A stretch of DNA of 64,000 nucleotides from Flavobacterium panacis (GTDB lineage Bacteria > Bacteroidota > Bacteroidia > Flavobacteriales > Flavobacteriaceae), in NCBI RefSeq assembly GCF_024649945.1, contig NZ_JANKMS010000004.1, positions 1-64,000 on the forward strand. Direction: 5' to 3'. The position numbers and the translations under genes were made by a program. Positions 15,806 to 25,184 of this stretch are shown piece by piece. How positions within the stretch are numbered: the first letter of the stretch is position 1; each line of letters starts with the position of its first letter. Under the pieces are notes generated by a model that worked only from the letters and a program-made list of their open reading frames with translations, searched no databases and had not been told where the DNA came from.

Positions 15806-16273
15806 TCATTTATGTTTTACTTTTAAAACATATCCTAAAGATTCTAAAATTAATACATAATGCGTTTTTGTAATATCTTTAACAACCGCATTTTGATCGC
15901 AAAACGGACCAGAGTTTAAATGAATTTTATCTCCAATCTGATATTGCATAACAGATATTTCAGAAGCTGTATCTCCAGTATTAAGCCATTCTTTGATAGT
16001 CTCAATTTCATGGTCCTTAACAACAGCATGTTTTCCTAACCAAAATAAAAAACGAACAACACCAGGAGAGTGAAAGATAAGATTTCTGTCTTTTTCTGCC
16101 AATTGTACAAATATATAATGATTGAACAATGGCACTTCTACCTTTACTTTCCTATCAGATCTTTGTTGCACTTTTTTTATAACAGGACAATAACAGTTTA
16201 TATTAAACTTGCTTAATTGTTCTGCTGCTCTTTTTTCCCATTTAGGTTTGGTGTACACTACATACCATTTCAT
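15806..16273 (-). CDS. NusG/UpxY-like transcription antiterminator
   Basis: NusG N-terminal domain protein of 155 residues starting at the ATG at 16273 (MKWYVVYTKPKWEKRAAEQL). A longer open frame to 16435 lacks homologous-looking sequence and is rejected as start. The pattern WYVVYTKPKWEK..., CYCPVIKKVQQRSDRK and PLFNHYIFVQ is typical of specialised NusG paralogues such as UpxY and LoaP that help RNA polymerase read through long polysaccharide operons. A KOW-like C terminus follows (YQIGDKIHLNSGPFCDQNAVV). Such genes commonly lead the operon they control; this one points away from the capsule locus. Action on that locus in trans is inference. Confidence 0.85.
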   Translation of the reverse strand: MKWYVVYTKPKWEKRAAEQLSKFNINCYCPVIKKVQQRSDRKVKVEVPLFNHYIFVQLAEKDRNLIFHSPGVVRFLFWLGKHAVVKDHEIETIKEWLNTGDTASEISVMQYQIGDKIHLNSGPFCDQNAVVKDITKTHYVLILESLGYVLKVKHK

Positions 16274-16886
16274 AATTGTAACTGTATTAATTGTGTTTTT
16301 AAAATAGTTGTTTAAAAAAGATAAGCTCTTTGTTTTCGGAATCGTATTTCGTAAGAAAATAATATTCTGATATAGATAGTTTTGAGAATTTGAGTCTTGT
16401 TTCGAAAAAAAATTGTCCGGACAAATTAGTAACAAAGCTTGAAAAATTTTTCTTCAAAGAAATTCGGCATTTTATCTGTAAACTAAGTGGTAAATTTAAT
16501 TCCAACACTCGAAAACTGCGGATGCTTTTTATGGTAAAATTTCCTTAATAAGGACATTTAGCAACAAAAAACAAATTTCTCATCAATCCTATTACTATAA
16601 TTTTATCCTAAATTATTATTGTAGAAAAAGTGCTTTTATGAGTCTGAATTTTGAGTTTTTAAACAGTAAAATTTAGGTCGTTTTAGAATAATCACAAAAT
16701 AATAATTTGAATTTTTTAAGTCATTTTTTTTCTTTTTTTTGAGTAGTTACAATGTAACTATTCACGGGGAACCCTTTTTTAAAAATGTAAAAAAAGCTTC
16801 GGAACCCCAGCAAAATGGCTTAACTCGATTTTTGAAAATCATACTACATTAACAAACATATTTTTTTAACTTAAAACATTAAGTAG
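16274..16886. other. Upstream region and probable leader of the capsule locus
   Basis: About 610 bases between the divergent NusG-like gene and the first capsule gene, with no gene of its own. Near the capsule side it holds the hairpin TAGTTAC-AAT-GTAACTA (16744-16760), then GGGGAACCC and GGAACCCC flanking a CTTTTTTA/TAAAAAAAG pairing (about 16766-16808). This is a plausible untranslated leader or loading site for a NusG-type antiterminator. No TAnnTTTG box is recognised. Confidence 0.4.
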
Positions 16887-17321
16887 ATGAGAACTGGAAT
16901 AACATTTAGTGCTTTTGATTTGTTACATGCAGGGCACGTTAAAATGCTTGAAGAAGCAAAACAACATTGTGATTATCTAATTGTAGGTTTACAAACAGAC
17001 CCAACATTAGATCGCCCGACAAAAAATAAACCAACACAAACTGTAGTGGAGCGTTACATACAGTTAAAGGCGTGTAAGTTTGTAGATGAAATTGTTCCTT
17101 ATGCTACAGAACAAGATTTGGAAGATATCTTGAAAGCATTTGCTTTAGATGTACGAATCTTGGGAGACGAATATAAAGACAGAGATTTTACTGGTAGAAA
17201 ATATTGTGAAGAAAAAGGAATCGAATTGTATTTTAATACTAGAGATCACCGTTTTTCAAGTACTAATCTTCGTAATGAGGTATATCAGAAAGAAGTTTTA
17301 ATGCATTCCAATGGTAACTAG
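16887..17321 (+). CDS. Cytidylyltransferase/adenylyltransferase (TagD-like)
   Basis: Small nucleotidyltransferase of 144 residues. FDLLHAGHVKML near residues 10-21 contains the HxGH nucleotide-binding motif, and FSSTNLR near 123-129 stands in for the second phosphate-binding motif. Length and sequence resemble glycerol-3-phosphate cytidylyltransferases, which make CDP-glycerol for glycerol-phosphate decoration. No glycerophosphotransferase is seen in the locus, so the alcohol phosphate substrate is uncertain. It is the first gene of the capsule locus and overlaps the next gene by 11 bases. Confidence 0.8.
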   Translation: MRTGITFSAFDLLHAGHVKMLEEAKQHCDYLIVGLQTDPTLDRPTKNKPTQTVVERYIQLKACKFVDEIVPYATEQDLEDILKAFALDVRILGDEYKDRDFTGRKYCEEKGIELYFNTRDHRFSSTNLRNEVYQKEVLMHSNGN

Positions 17322-18312
17322 TCCGGTAACACATGTAGTTTTAACAGGAGGAATTGGCAGCAGATTGTGGCCTCTTTCCAGGAAAACACTACCAAAGCAA
17401 TATCTTGAACTTTTTGATGGAGAATCACTCTTTGAGAAAACAGTTGCTCGTAATCAAAATGTCGCTACTAATACAATTGTAGTAGGAAATATTGAAAACT
17501 ACAAAATGAGTAATGCTATTATGGAAAAGTTCCATAAGCCTTACATACATATTGTAGAAGCTGTTCCCCGAAATACTGCAGCGGCAATTGCATTTGCGGC
17601 ATTCGCATCAGATTCTGAAGATATTTTACTGATTACACCATCTGATCATATTATAGATGGAGGCGAATGGTATAGTGATGCTTTGCAAAAAGCAATCACA
17701 TTAGCCAATCAGAATTATTTGGTCACTTTTGGTATAAAACCCACAAAACCAGAAACAGGATACGGCTATATAGAGTTTGAAGATGAAAATGTTATTGCAT
17801 TTCATGAAAAACCAGATTTAGATACAGCAAAAGTTTATTTAGAAAATGGCAATTATTTCTGGAACAGTGGACTTTTTTGTTTTAAAGCGGGCAAGTTTTT
17901 GGAAGAGCTTGAAAAGCAAGAACCAGAAGTATATTGGGCTTCAAAAGCAGTTTGGGAAGAAACTCTAGATGGTTTTCTGGATTACGAATTGTCAATGAAT
18001 ATTCCTTCTATAAGTATTGATTATGCTGTAATGGAACGAAGCAATGACATTAAAGTGGTGCCTGCACAGTTTGAATGGTCTGATCTGGGATCTTTTGAAT
18101 CGGTTTATGATTATTTAGTTCATAAAGGTCATCCAATAGATTCAAATCGTAATATTGTAATCGGAACTTCAATGCATACTACATTTATCGGAGTTAAAAA
18201 TTGTATTCTGATTTACACTGCCGATGCATTGATGGTGTTACAAAAAGAAAATTCTCAAGAAGTCAAACAGGTTTATCAGCAATTAGAATCAATTGCTTCG
18301 CCATTATTATAA
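17311..18312 (+). CDS. manC: Mannose-1-phosphate guanylyltransferase
   Basis: Makes GDP-mannose from mannose-1-phosphate and GTP. The 333-residue protein carries the pyrophosphorylase signature GGIGSRLWPLSRKTLPKQYL near residues 11-30, TPSDHII near 107, ETGYGYIE near 145 and FHEKPD near 158. It lacks the C-terminal isomerase (cupin) domain of bifunctional ManC/ManA proteins, so it should be monofunctional. It sits next to Gmd and GDP-fucose synthase, giving three steps of GDP-L-fucose synthesis. No phosphomannomutase is in the window. Confidence 0.92.
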   Translation: MVTSPVTHVVLTGGIGSRLWPLSRKTLPKQYLELFDGESLFEKTVARNQNVATNTIVVGNIENYKMSNAIMEKFHKPYIHIVEAVPRNTAAAIAFAAFASDSEDILLITPSDHIIDGGEWYSDALQKAITLANQNYLVTFGIKPTKPETGYGYIEFEDENVIAFHEKPDLDTAKVYLENGNYFWNSGLFCFKAGKFLEELEKQEPEVYWASKAVWEETLDGFLDYELSMNIPSISIDYAVMERSNDIKVVPAQFEWSDLGSFESVYDYLVHKGHPIDSNRNIVIGTSMHTTFIGVKNCILIYTADALMVLQKENSQEVKQVYQQLESIASPLL

Positions 18313-18334
18313 TTCTAAACTAATATACTCAAAT

Positions 18335-19288
18335 ATGATCGATAAAAATGCTGTAATATACATTGCCGGACATAAAGGAATGGTAGGAAGTGCTATTTGG
18401 AGAGCTCTGACTGCAAAAGGTTACAACAATCTTATTGGAGCTTCTAGCAAAGAATTAGATTTAAGAGAACAAGATGCAGTTCGTGATTTTATTCAAAAAA
18501 CTAAACCGGATGTAATTATAGATGCAGCTGCAAAAGTAGGAGGGATTCTGGCAAACAATGATTTTCCATATCAATTTTTGATGGAAAATATGCAGATTCA
18601 AAATAATCTTATTAACGAAGCTCATAATTCTGATGTCGCTAAATTTATTTTCTTAGGAAGTTCTTGCATTTATCCAAAATTAGCACCACAACCCTTAAGA
18701 GAAGAGTATTTATTAACCGCTTCTTTAGAAAATACAAATGAATGGTACGCTTTGGCAAAAATCACCGGAGTAAAATTGTGCGAAGCTATTCGTAAACAAT
18801 TCGGAAAAGATTTTGTAAGCCTAATGCCAACAAATTTATACGGTACGCATGACAATTTCGATTTAACTAGTTCTCATGTTTTACCTGCTATGATTCGTAA
18901 GTTTCATGAAGCTAAAGAAAGTAATAATGCGCCAGTTATACTTTGGGGAACTGGAAATCCAATGCGCGAGTTCTTGTTTGTTGATGATATGGCAGAAGCT
19001 GTAGTTTTTGCTTTAGAAAACAAACTTCCGGAACACTTATACAACATCGGAACTGGAAAAGATTTAACCATTAAGAAGCTTGCAGCTACAATTCAAAAAA
19101 TTGTTGGTCATACTGGAGATGTAATCTGGGATGAAAGCAAACCTGACGGCACACCTCGAAAATTAATGGATGTTTCTAAAATGCACCATATTGGCTGGAA
19201 ACACCAAGTAGATTTAGAAGAAGGAATACAAAAAACTTACAATTGGTTTCTGGAAAACATTAAAAACCTAAAACAAAAGAGTTATTAA
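18335..19288 (+). CDS. fcl: GDP-L-fucose synthase
   Basis: Bifunctional epimerase/reductase that converts GDP-4-keto-6-deoxymannose to GDP-L-fucose using NADPH. The 317-residue protein starts at the ATG at 18335 (MIDKNAVIYIAGHKGMVGSA). It shows the Rossmann GHKGMVG motif, FLGSSCIYPK with the catalytic Ser region, and WYALAKITG containing the YxxxK pair. A longer frame starting with TTG inside manC is rejected. The gene follows manC by 22 bases and precedes gmd. Confidence 0.93.
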   Translation: MIDKNAVIYIAGHKGMVGSAIWRALTAKGYNNLIGASSKELDLREQDAVRDFIQKTKPDVIIDAAAKVGGILANNDFPYQFLMENMQIQNNLINEAHNSDVAKFIFLGSSCIYPKLAPQPLREEYLLTASLENTNEWYALAKITGVKLCEAIRKQFGKDFVSLMPTNLYGTHDNFDLTSSHVLPAMIRKFHEAKESNNAPVILWGTGNPMREFLFVDDMAEAVVFALENKLPEHLYNIGTGKDLTIKKLAATIQKIVGHTGDVIWDESKPDGTPRKLMDVSKMHHIGWKHQVDLEEGIQKTYNWFLENIKNLKQKSY

Positions 19289-19391
19289 TAGTTAATCTCT
19301 TTTATTCAGAAATCTCCAAAACATTTACAGTTAACACTTTATAAACTTTGCCACATGGCAATACAATGCCTTTGTGCCTTATAATAACATT

Positions 19392-20516
19392 ATGACTCTA
19401 TTAAAGAAAACAGCGTTCATTACGGGAGTGACAGGACAAGACGGAGCCTATCTAAGTGAATTTTTATTAGAAAAAGGCTATATCGTACACGGATTAAAAA
19501 GACGTACTTCGATGTTTAATACAGATCGAATAGACCATTTATATCAAGATCCTCATATAGAACATAGAGATTTTATATTACACTATGGGGACATGACCGA
19601 TAGTACAAATTTAACTCGTTTAATTCAGGAAATTCAACCTGACGAGATTTATAATTTGGCAGCTATGAGTCATGTAGCAGTTTCATTTGAGACTCCTGAG
19701 TATACTGGAAATGTTGATGCACTGGGAACATTAAGAATTCTTGATGCAGTTCGTTTACTAGGATTAGAAAAAAAGACAAGAATATACCAAGCCTCTACTT
19801 CAGAGCTATACGGTAAAGTACAAGAAGTACCACAGACAGAAACAACTCCTTTTTATCCGAGATCGCCTTATGCAGTAGCAAAAATGTATGCCTTTTGGAT
19901 TACAGTAAACTATAGAGAGGCTTACGGAATGTACGCTTGTAACGGTATTTTGTTTAATCACGAATCGCCTATTCGTGGAGAAACTTTCGTTACCCGTAAA
20001 ATTACAAGAGCAACAGCAAGGATAGCTTTAGGATTACAAGATAAACTTTATTTAGGAAATCTAGACGCACAACGCGATTGGGGACATGCTAAAGATTATG
20101 TTAGAATGATGTGGATGATTTTGCAAGCTGAAGAGGCAGAAGACTGGGTTATTGCTACAGGAAAAACTACTCCAGTTCGTGAATTTGTGAGAATGAGTTT
20201 TGCAGAAGTAGGTATAGAATTAGAGTTTAGAGGAAAAGGTGTTGATGAAAAAGGTTTTGTAGTATCATGCAGTAATCCTGATTATCAAATTCCAGCTGGC
20301 ACAGAAGTATTAGCTGTTGATCCAAATTATTTTAGACCTACAGAAGTAGATTTATTGATAGGCGATCCAACAAAAGCGAAGACTAAACTTGGATGGCAAT
20401 GTCAATATGAATTGGAAGAATTGGTGCAGGAAATGATGCAGTCTGATTTAAAATTGATGAGAAAAGAACAGCTTCTTAGAGAATGTGGCTTTACAATAAT
20501 GAATTACTACGAATAA
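19392..20516 (+). CDS. gmd: GDP-mannose 4,6-dehydratase
   Basis: Removes water from GDP-mannose to give GDP-4-keto-6-deoxy-D-mannose, the step before GDP-fucose synthase. The 374-residue protein starts at the ATG at 19392 ([20 protein letters not shown]); an in-frame GTG 18 bases earlier is possible but less likely. Signatures are [30 protein letters not shown] and [12 protein letters not shown] with the YxxxK pair. It belongs to the extended short-chain dehydrogenase family. Together with manC and fcl it predicts fucose in the polymer. Confidence 0.95.
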   Translation: MTLLKKTAFITGVTGQDGAYLSEFLLEKGYIVHGLKRRTSMFNTDRIDHLYQDPHIEHRDFILHYGDMTDSTNLTRLIQEIQPDEIYNLAAMSHVAVSFETPEYTGNVDALGTLRILDAVRLLGLEKKTRIYQASTSELYGKVQEVPQTETTPFYPRSPYAVAKMYAFWITVNYREAYGMYACNGILFNHESPIRGETFVTRKITRATARIALGLQDKLYLGNLDAQRDWGHAKDYVRMMWMILQAEEAEDWVIATGKTTPVREFVRMSFAEVGIELEFRGKGVDEKGFVVSCSNPDYQIPAGTEVLAVDPNYFRPTEVDLLIGDPTKAKTKLGWQCQYELEELVQEMMQSDLKLMRKEQLLRECGFTIMNYYE

Positions 20517-20569
20517 GAAATTCCAAGAAAGTTAATACAAGTTTTTTTTCCTTCAAAAAACATATTTAA

Positions 20570-22015
20570 ATGAAAATCAAAAATATTTGTTGTTTAGGTG
20601 CTGGTTATGTGGGCGGTCCTACAATGTCGGTTATTGCATTAAAATGTCCAGAAATTAAAGTTACTGTTGTTGATTTAAATGAAAGCCGTATTGCGGCCTG
20701 GAACGATGAAAATTTAGATAACTTGCCTGTTTATGAGCCAAGACTTGCAGAAGTAGTGGGTGAGGCCAGAGGACGTAATCTTTTTTTCTCTACAGATGTT
20801 GATAGCGCAATAGATGCTGCAGATATGATTTTTATAGCTGTTAATACACCAACCAAAACTTATGGTGAGGGAAAAGGTATGGCGGCTGATTTAAAGTTTG
20901 TGGAGTTATGCGCAAGACAAATTGCCAGAATAGCTAAAAATGATAAAATTATTGTAGAAAAATCGACTTTACCTGTTCGTACTGCTGAAACATTGCAAAC
21001 CATTTTGGACAGTACAGGGAACGGTGTAAAGTTTGAAGTTTTATCCAATCCAGAGTTTCTGGCAGAAGGTACCGCAATAGAAGATTTGTTTAATGCAGAT
21101 CGCGTTCTGATTGGAGGACAACAAACTCCCGAGGGTAAAGTAGCAATTCAGGCATTAGTAGACATTTATGCACATTGGCTAAAGCCAGAACAGATTTTGA
21201 CTACCAACGTCTGGTCTTCTGAATTGTCAAAATTAACCGCAAATTCTTTTTTAGCACAAAGAATATCTTCTATAAATGCACTTTCTGCTTTATGCGAAGT
21301 AACAGAAGCAAATGTTGATGAGGTTGCTAATGCAATAGGAACTGATAGTAGAATTGGTCCTAAATTCCTTAAAGCTTCTGTAGGATTTGGAGGATCGTGT
21401 TTTCAAAAAGACATTTTAAATCTAGTCTATTTATGTCGTTTTTTTAATCTGCCAGAAGTCGCTAATTATTGGGAGCAAGTTATCATTTTGAATGATTATC
21501 AGAAGTATCGATTTGCTAAAAAAATTATAAGCTCTTTGTTTAATACTGTTAGTGATAAAAAAATTACTTTTTTAGGCTGGGCTTTCAAAAAAGATACTAA
21601 TGATACGAGGGAATCTGCTGCAATTTATGTTGCAGAACATCTTATTGAAGATGGCGCCCAGATACATGTTTACGATCCAAAAGTTTCTGAAGCAAAAATT
21701 AAAGCAGACATGCGCTATTTATGGGAATTAAAAGGGTTTACAGATCAAAAAATAGAAAGAAAGCTAAATCAGATTTATGTTTACAATAATCCAAAAAATG
21801 CTTTAGATCAAGCTCACGCAGTTGCAATATTAACAGAGTGGGATGAATTTAAAACATATGACTGGGAAAGTATATACATCAAAATGTACAAGCCAGCTTT
21901 TGTTTTTGACGGACGAAATATTCTGGATGCTGAAAAATTAACAAACATTGGTTTTAGAGTAAAGGGAATTGGAAAAGCTGAAATTTTCAGTCTAAAAAGA
22001 GAATCTGTTTTTTAA
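20570..22015 (+). CDS. ugd: UDP-glucose 6-dehydrogenase
   Basis: Oxidises UDP-glucose to UDP-glucuronate with two NAD. The 481-residue protein has GAGYVGGPT near residues 10-18, VNTPTK near 92, FLAEGTAI and the catalytic cysteine in [11 protein letters not shown] near residue 277. The [15 protein letters not shown] segment binds NAD in the C-terminal domain. Its length and N terminus resemble the longer eukaryote-like UGDH type found in many Bacteroidota. The product feeds the UDP-xylose synthase at 33063 and may enter the polymer itself. Confidence 0.95.
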   Translation: MKIKNICCLGAGYVGGPTMSVIALKCPEIKVTVVDLNESRIAAWNDENLDNLPVYEPRLAEVVGEARGRNLFFSTDVDSAIDAADMIFIAVNTPTKTYGEGKGMAADLKFVELCARQIARIAKNDKIIVEKSTLPVRTAETLQTILDSTGNGVKFEVLSNPEFLAEGTAIEDLFNADRVLIGGQQTPEGKVAIQALVDIYAHWLKPEQILTTNVWSSELSKLTANSFLAQRISSINALSALCEVTEANVDEVANAIGTDSRIGPKFLKASVGFGGSCFQKDILNLVYLCRFFNLPEVANYWEQVIILNDYQKYRFAKKIISSLFNTVSDKKITFLGWAFKKDTNDTRESAAIYVAEHLIEDGAQIHVYDPKVSEAKIKADMRYLWELKGFTDQKIERKLNQIYVYNNPKNALDQAHAVAILTEWDEFKTYDWESIYIKMYKPAFVFDGRNILDAEKLTNIGFRVKGIGKAEIFSLKRESVF

Positions 22016-22033
22016 CTATTTTAATTTCATTTC

Positions 22034-23338
22034 TTGAAAGATATTTTGATAAAGTTTAAAGATCATCCCAAATACGATACGATTGTAAGTTGGGGGAAAT
22101 TAATTTCCATAACAGGAAGCGCGCAGGTTATTGTACAAGGAGTTGGTTTCTTTTCTGGTATTTTAATTATTCGTTTACTTTCTGTTCACGAATATGCTTT
22201 CTATACTTTGGCTAATACAATGCTTGGCGCTATGTCGGTATTGTCTGATGGAGGAATATCTACAGGTGTATTGGCACAGGGCGGAAAGGTTTGGGAAAAC
22301 AAAAAAGAATTAGGAAAAGTATTGGTTACAGGACTCGAAATGCGTAAAAAATTTGCAGCAGTAAGTTTGTTTGTATCTCTTCCGATTTTACTTTACTTGT
22401 TGCTTCACAATGGGGCAGGATGGATGACTTCTGTCCTGATTGTATTATCTATAATTCCTGCTTTCTATGCTACTTTGTCTGATTCTCTATTGGAGATTCC
22501 TTTAAAGCTAAATCAAAGTATTTTACCCCTTCAAAGAAATCAAATTATTGTTGGTTTCGGGCGATTGTTTATGGTCGCTTCAACTATATTCCTATTTCCT
22601 TTTGCTTATCTTTCAATATTAACCAGCGGAATAGCAAGGATATATGGAAATATTCGTTTAAAAAAACATACCAATGTTTATGCTGATACATCAGAAACTG
22701 AAGATCCAGTAATAAAGAAAGAGATTACTCTAATTGTAAAAAAAAGTTTGCCAGGACTTATATATTATTGTTTTTCTGGACAGATTTCAACTTGGATAAT
22801 TTCAATTTTTGGAAACCCGGCATCGATTGCACAAATAGGAGCACTTGGAAGAATAAGTTCAATTATAACGCTTCTTATGGTCGTTTTTTCGATACTAATT
22901 GTTCCAAGATTTGCTAGAATACAAAATCAGCCACAAAAATTATTAAGGTATTATACTAAAATATTAATTGGTATTACAATCCTTCTCTTTTTTATAGTTG
23001 TCTGCACTTATTTATTTTCTGATCAGATTTTATGGATTTTAGGAAGTAATTATAAAAAATTAAATATTGAATTAGTTTTATTAATAAGTGGAACTGCAAT
23101 TACGACCATAATGGCTGCAGCATTGCAACTTGCTTTAAGTAGAGGCTGGGTTTTAAAATATTATATTTCTATCTCAGGAAGTTTACTACCTATAATACTG
23201 AGCTGTTTTCTATTTAATATCTCAACTTTAGAAGGAATCCTATATCTAAATATACTTGTTGCATTGGTACAAATGCTAGTTCATGTTTCTTATGGATATT
23301 ATAAAATTTTAGAATTAAATAAGAATCATAAAAGTTAG
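22034..23338 (+). CDS. Polysaccharide flippase, Wzx-like
   Basis: Membrane protein of 434 residues of the oligosaccharide flippase/MOP type, predicted to turn lipid-linked repeat units across the inner membrane. Hydrophobic helices run through most of its length, for example VIVQGVGFFSGILIIRLLS, FAAVSLFVSLPILLYLLL and SIITLLMVVFSILIVPRFA. The only upstream start in frame is TTG at 22034; the first internal ATG would remove the first helix. It pairs functionally with the Wzy-like protein at 26445. The name wzx is by role and position. Confidence 0.82.
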   Translation: MKDILIKFKDHPKYDTIVSWGKLISITGSAQVIVQGVGFFSGILIIRLLSVHEYAFYTLANTMLGAMSVLSDGGISTGVLAQGGKVWENKKELGKVLVTGLEMRKKFAAVSLFVSLPILLYLLLHNGAGWMTSVLIVLSIIPAFYATLSDSLLEIPLKLNQSILPLQRNQIIVGFGRLFMVASTIFLFPFAYLSILTSGIARIYGNIRLKKHTNVYADTSETEDPVIKKEITLIVKKSLPGLIYYCFSGQISTWIISIFGNPASIAQIGALGRISSIITLLMVVFSILIVPRFARIQNQPQKLLRYYTKILIGITILLFFIVVCTYLFSDQILWILGSNYKKLNIELVLLISGTAITTIMAAALQLALSRGWVLKYYISISGSLLPIILSCFLFNISTLEGILYLNILVALVQMLVHVSYGYYKILELNKNHKS

Positions 23339-23468
23339 AATATTTTACTGAAATCAGATAAAAGTTGAATGAAAGAAATTAAAGTTTGAATAAGGGCTTT
23401 AATGAATATAAAACTTCAAAAACCTGCTAGAATTAGCATCAAAAAAATTCAATTTAAAAGCACAAATT

Positions 23469-24581
23469 ATGGACATTTTATTTGTTTGTGGCTCCGCTGA
23501 AGCTGGAAAAGATGGTGTTGGTGATTACACTCGCCGTTTATGTGCTGAATTATTACACAGAAAACATGACGTTAGAATATTAGCACTATGCGATTATCAG
23601 TCTAATTTTTTTGTGACTGAGAACCAATTGATAGGAAAAGATCAGGTTACAGTTTATCGTATTCCTATCGCTACAGATATCAAACAACGATTTGTATGGA
23701 CAAAGCAAGTAGTAAATGATTTTCAACCGGATTGGATCAGTTTGCAATTTGTCCCTTACAGTTTTAATCCAAAAGGATTACCATTTTGGTTGCCTTCATT
23801 TTTAAAGAATTTAAAAGGAAATCATAAACTGCACATTATGTTTCACGAATTGTGGATCGGAATGGATTTGGATGCCACAATTAAAAGTAAGTGCATTGGT
23901 TTGCTTCAAAAGCAACTAATCTCTAAAATTTTAAAAACAAAAAAAGAGATAGTCATTCATACACAAACTGATTTATATAAATCAAAAATATCAAAATTGG
24001 GTTACAATGCACAAATACTGCCTTTGTTTAGTAACATAGCCAAAAGTAATGAAACGGAACAGAAAGGAATGGTATATCATTCAGACTTGAGATTTTGTGT
24101 TTTTGGCAATATTCATTACGGAGCTCCAGTAGAACAATTTATATATGATCTAAAACTGGTATTATCCATTTCTAAAGAAGTAAGAACGTTAAAGTTTGTT
24201 TTTATTGGAAACTGTGGTGCTGAAATTGAAGAATGGAAGAAAGTTTTGAAGGCAAATCAAATCAGGTTCGAAGTGACAGGATTTGTAAATGATTTCGAGA
24301 TAAGCGAAATTTTATCAAGCTGTCAATATGGAATTTCGACCACGCCTTATTTATTAAATCAAAAAAGTGGAACTCTGGCTTCGATGTTTGACCATGAATT
24401 GGCGGTTTTATGTGTAGCTAGAAATTGGAATGTAAGAGGATTTAAACCAAAAGTATCTTCAAATTTAGTGAAATACGAAAACCATAAAACGATTAATAGT
24501 TTTTTAGATAGAAAATTCACGGTTTTAAATGACAATAATTTAGAGTTTGTGGCTACAAAATTTCTAAGTGGTTTAAACTAA
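23469..24581 (+). CDS. Glycosyltransferase, GT4-like
   Basis: Cytoplasmic glycosyltransferase of 370 residues with a two-Rossmann (GT-B) layout. The N terminus DILFVCGSAEAGKDGVGDYT is the glycine-rich acceptor-side loop. The C-terminal half has the nucleotide-sugar domain (FIGNCGAEIEEW, VTGFVNDFEISEIL). The usual GT4 EGFG motif is replaced by CQYGISTTPYLLNQKSGTLA, so family placement is less certain. Donor and linkage cannot be read. It starts about 130 bases after the flippase gene. Confidence 0.75.
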   Translation: MDILFVCGSAEAGKDGVGDYTRRLCAELLHRKHDVRILALCDYQSNFFVTENQLIGKDQVTVYRIPIATDIKQRFVWTKQVVNDFQPDWISLQFVPYSFNPKGLPFWLPSFLKNLKGNHKLHIMFHELWIGMDLDATIKSKCIGLLQKQLISKILKTKKEIVIHTQTDLYKSKISKLGYNAQILPLFSNIAKSNETEQKGMVYHSDLRFCVFGNIHYGAPVEQFIYDLKLVLSISKEVRTLKFVFIGNCGAEIEEWKKVLKANQIRFEVTGFVNDFEISEILSSCQYGISTTPYLLNQKSGTLASMFDHELAVLCVARNWNVRGFKPKVSSNLVKYENHKTINSFLDRKFTVLNDNNLEFVATKFLSGLN

Positions 24582-24593
24582 ATTTTTTAAGAT

Positions 24594-25184
24594 ATGGCAA
24601 GCCTAAGATATTTATGGAAAAACCGAATCAAACACAGCCCGTTTAGCAAATCTTTTATTATTAGTTGGGCCAAACGCTTGTTGACTTTTCCAGAATTAGT
24701 TAAGAATAACAGAAGAAGAAAAAAACTTATTAATAACGGTGCCAATATCGCCGAAACAGCTGAAATAGGAATCGTTAATATTAATGGTAGAAAAGAAAAT
24801 TTATCAATAGATGATTTTAGTACACTAGGCAAGGTTGAAATTGCTTTGCATGATAAAGTCAGCATTGGTAAATATGTCTGCATAAACGATGGTGTAATAA
24901 TTCTAAGTGCTTCTCATGATGTTTCAGATCCTTTTTGGAGACATAAGAAAGCGCCAATTTCAATTGGAGATTATGCATGGATCGCAACAAATGCAATTAT
25001 ATTACCTGGAGTTACTATTGGCAAAGGAGCAGTTGTTGGAGCAGGAGCGGTGGTCAGTAAAGATGTTAAAGAGTATTCGATAGTAACTGGGAATCCAGCA
25101 AAAGAAATTGAAAAAAAGAGAACCGAGGTATTAAACTATAATCCTTGTGAATTTCTGGCAACAAATAACGCATGGCTAAAATGA
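24594..25184 (+). CDS. Hexapeptide-repeat acyltransferase
   Basis: Left-handed beta-helix O-acyltransferase of 196 residues, probably acetylating a sugar of the repeat unit. Hexapeptide turns are clear from IGVVNI... onward, especially ISIGDYAWIATNAIILPGVTIG and KGAVVGAGAVVSKD, ending in the usual NPAKEI. HDVSDPFWRHKKAPI resembles the acetyl-CoA/acceptor loop of the LacA/WcaF group. It overlaps the following glycosyltransferase by 13 bases. The acceptor sugar is unknown. Confidence 0.85.
   Translation: MASLRYLWKNRIKHSPFSKSFIISWAKRLLTFPELVKNNRRRKKLINNGANIAETAEIGIVNINGRKENLSIDDFSTLGKVEIALHDKVSIGKYVCINDGVIILSASHDVSDPFWRHKKAPISIGDYAWIATNAIILPGVTIGKGAVVGAGAVVSKDVKEYSIVTGNPAKEIEKKRTEVLNYNPCEFLATNNAWLK

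Noticed and set aside
16274..16508. N-terminal extension of the NusG-like gene and a 69-residue frame beside it
   Set aside because: The NusG domain begins at the ATG at 16273; the upstream residues are low-complexity and look untranslated.
19349..19360. TGCCA-CA-TGGCA inverted repeat before gmd
   Set aside because: It is short, has a 2-base loop and no T-run; it may be chance in this spacer.
24587..24883. Antisense 98-residue frame with hydrophobic stretches
   Set aside because: It lies wholly opposite the hexapeptide acyltransferase gene, whose motifs are clear.
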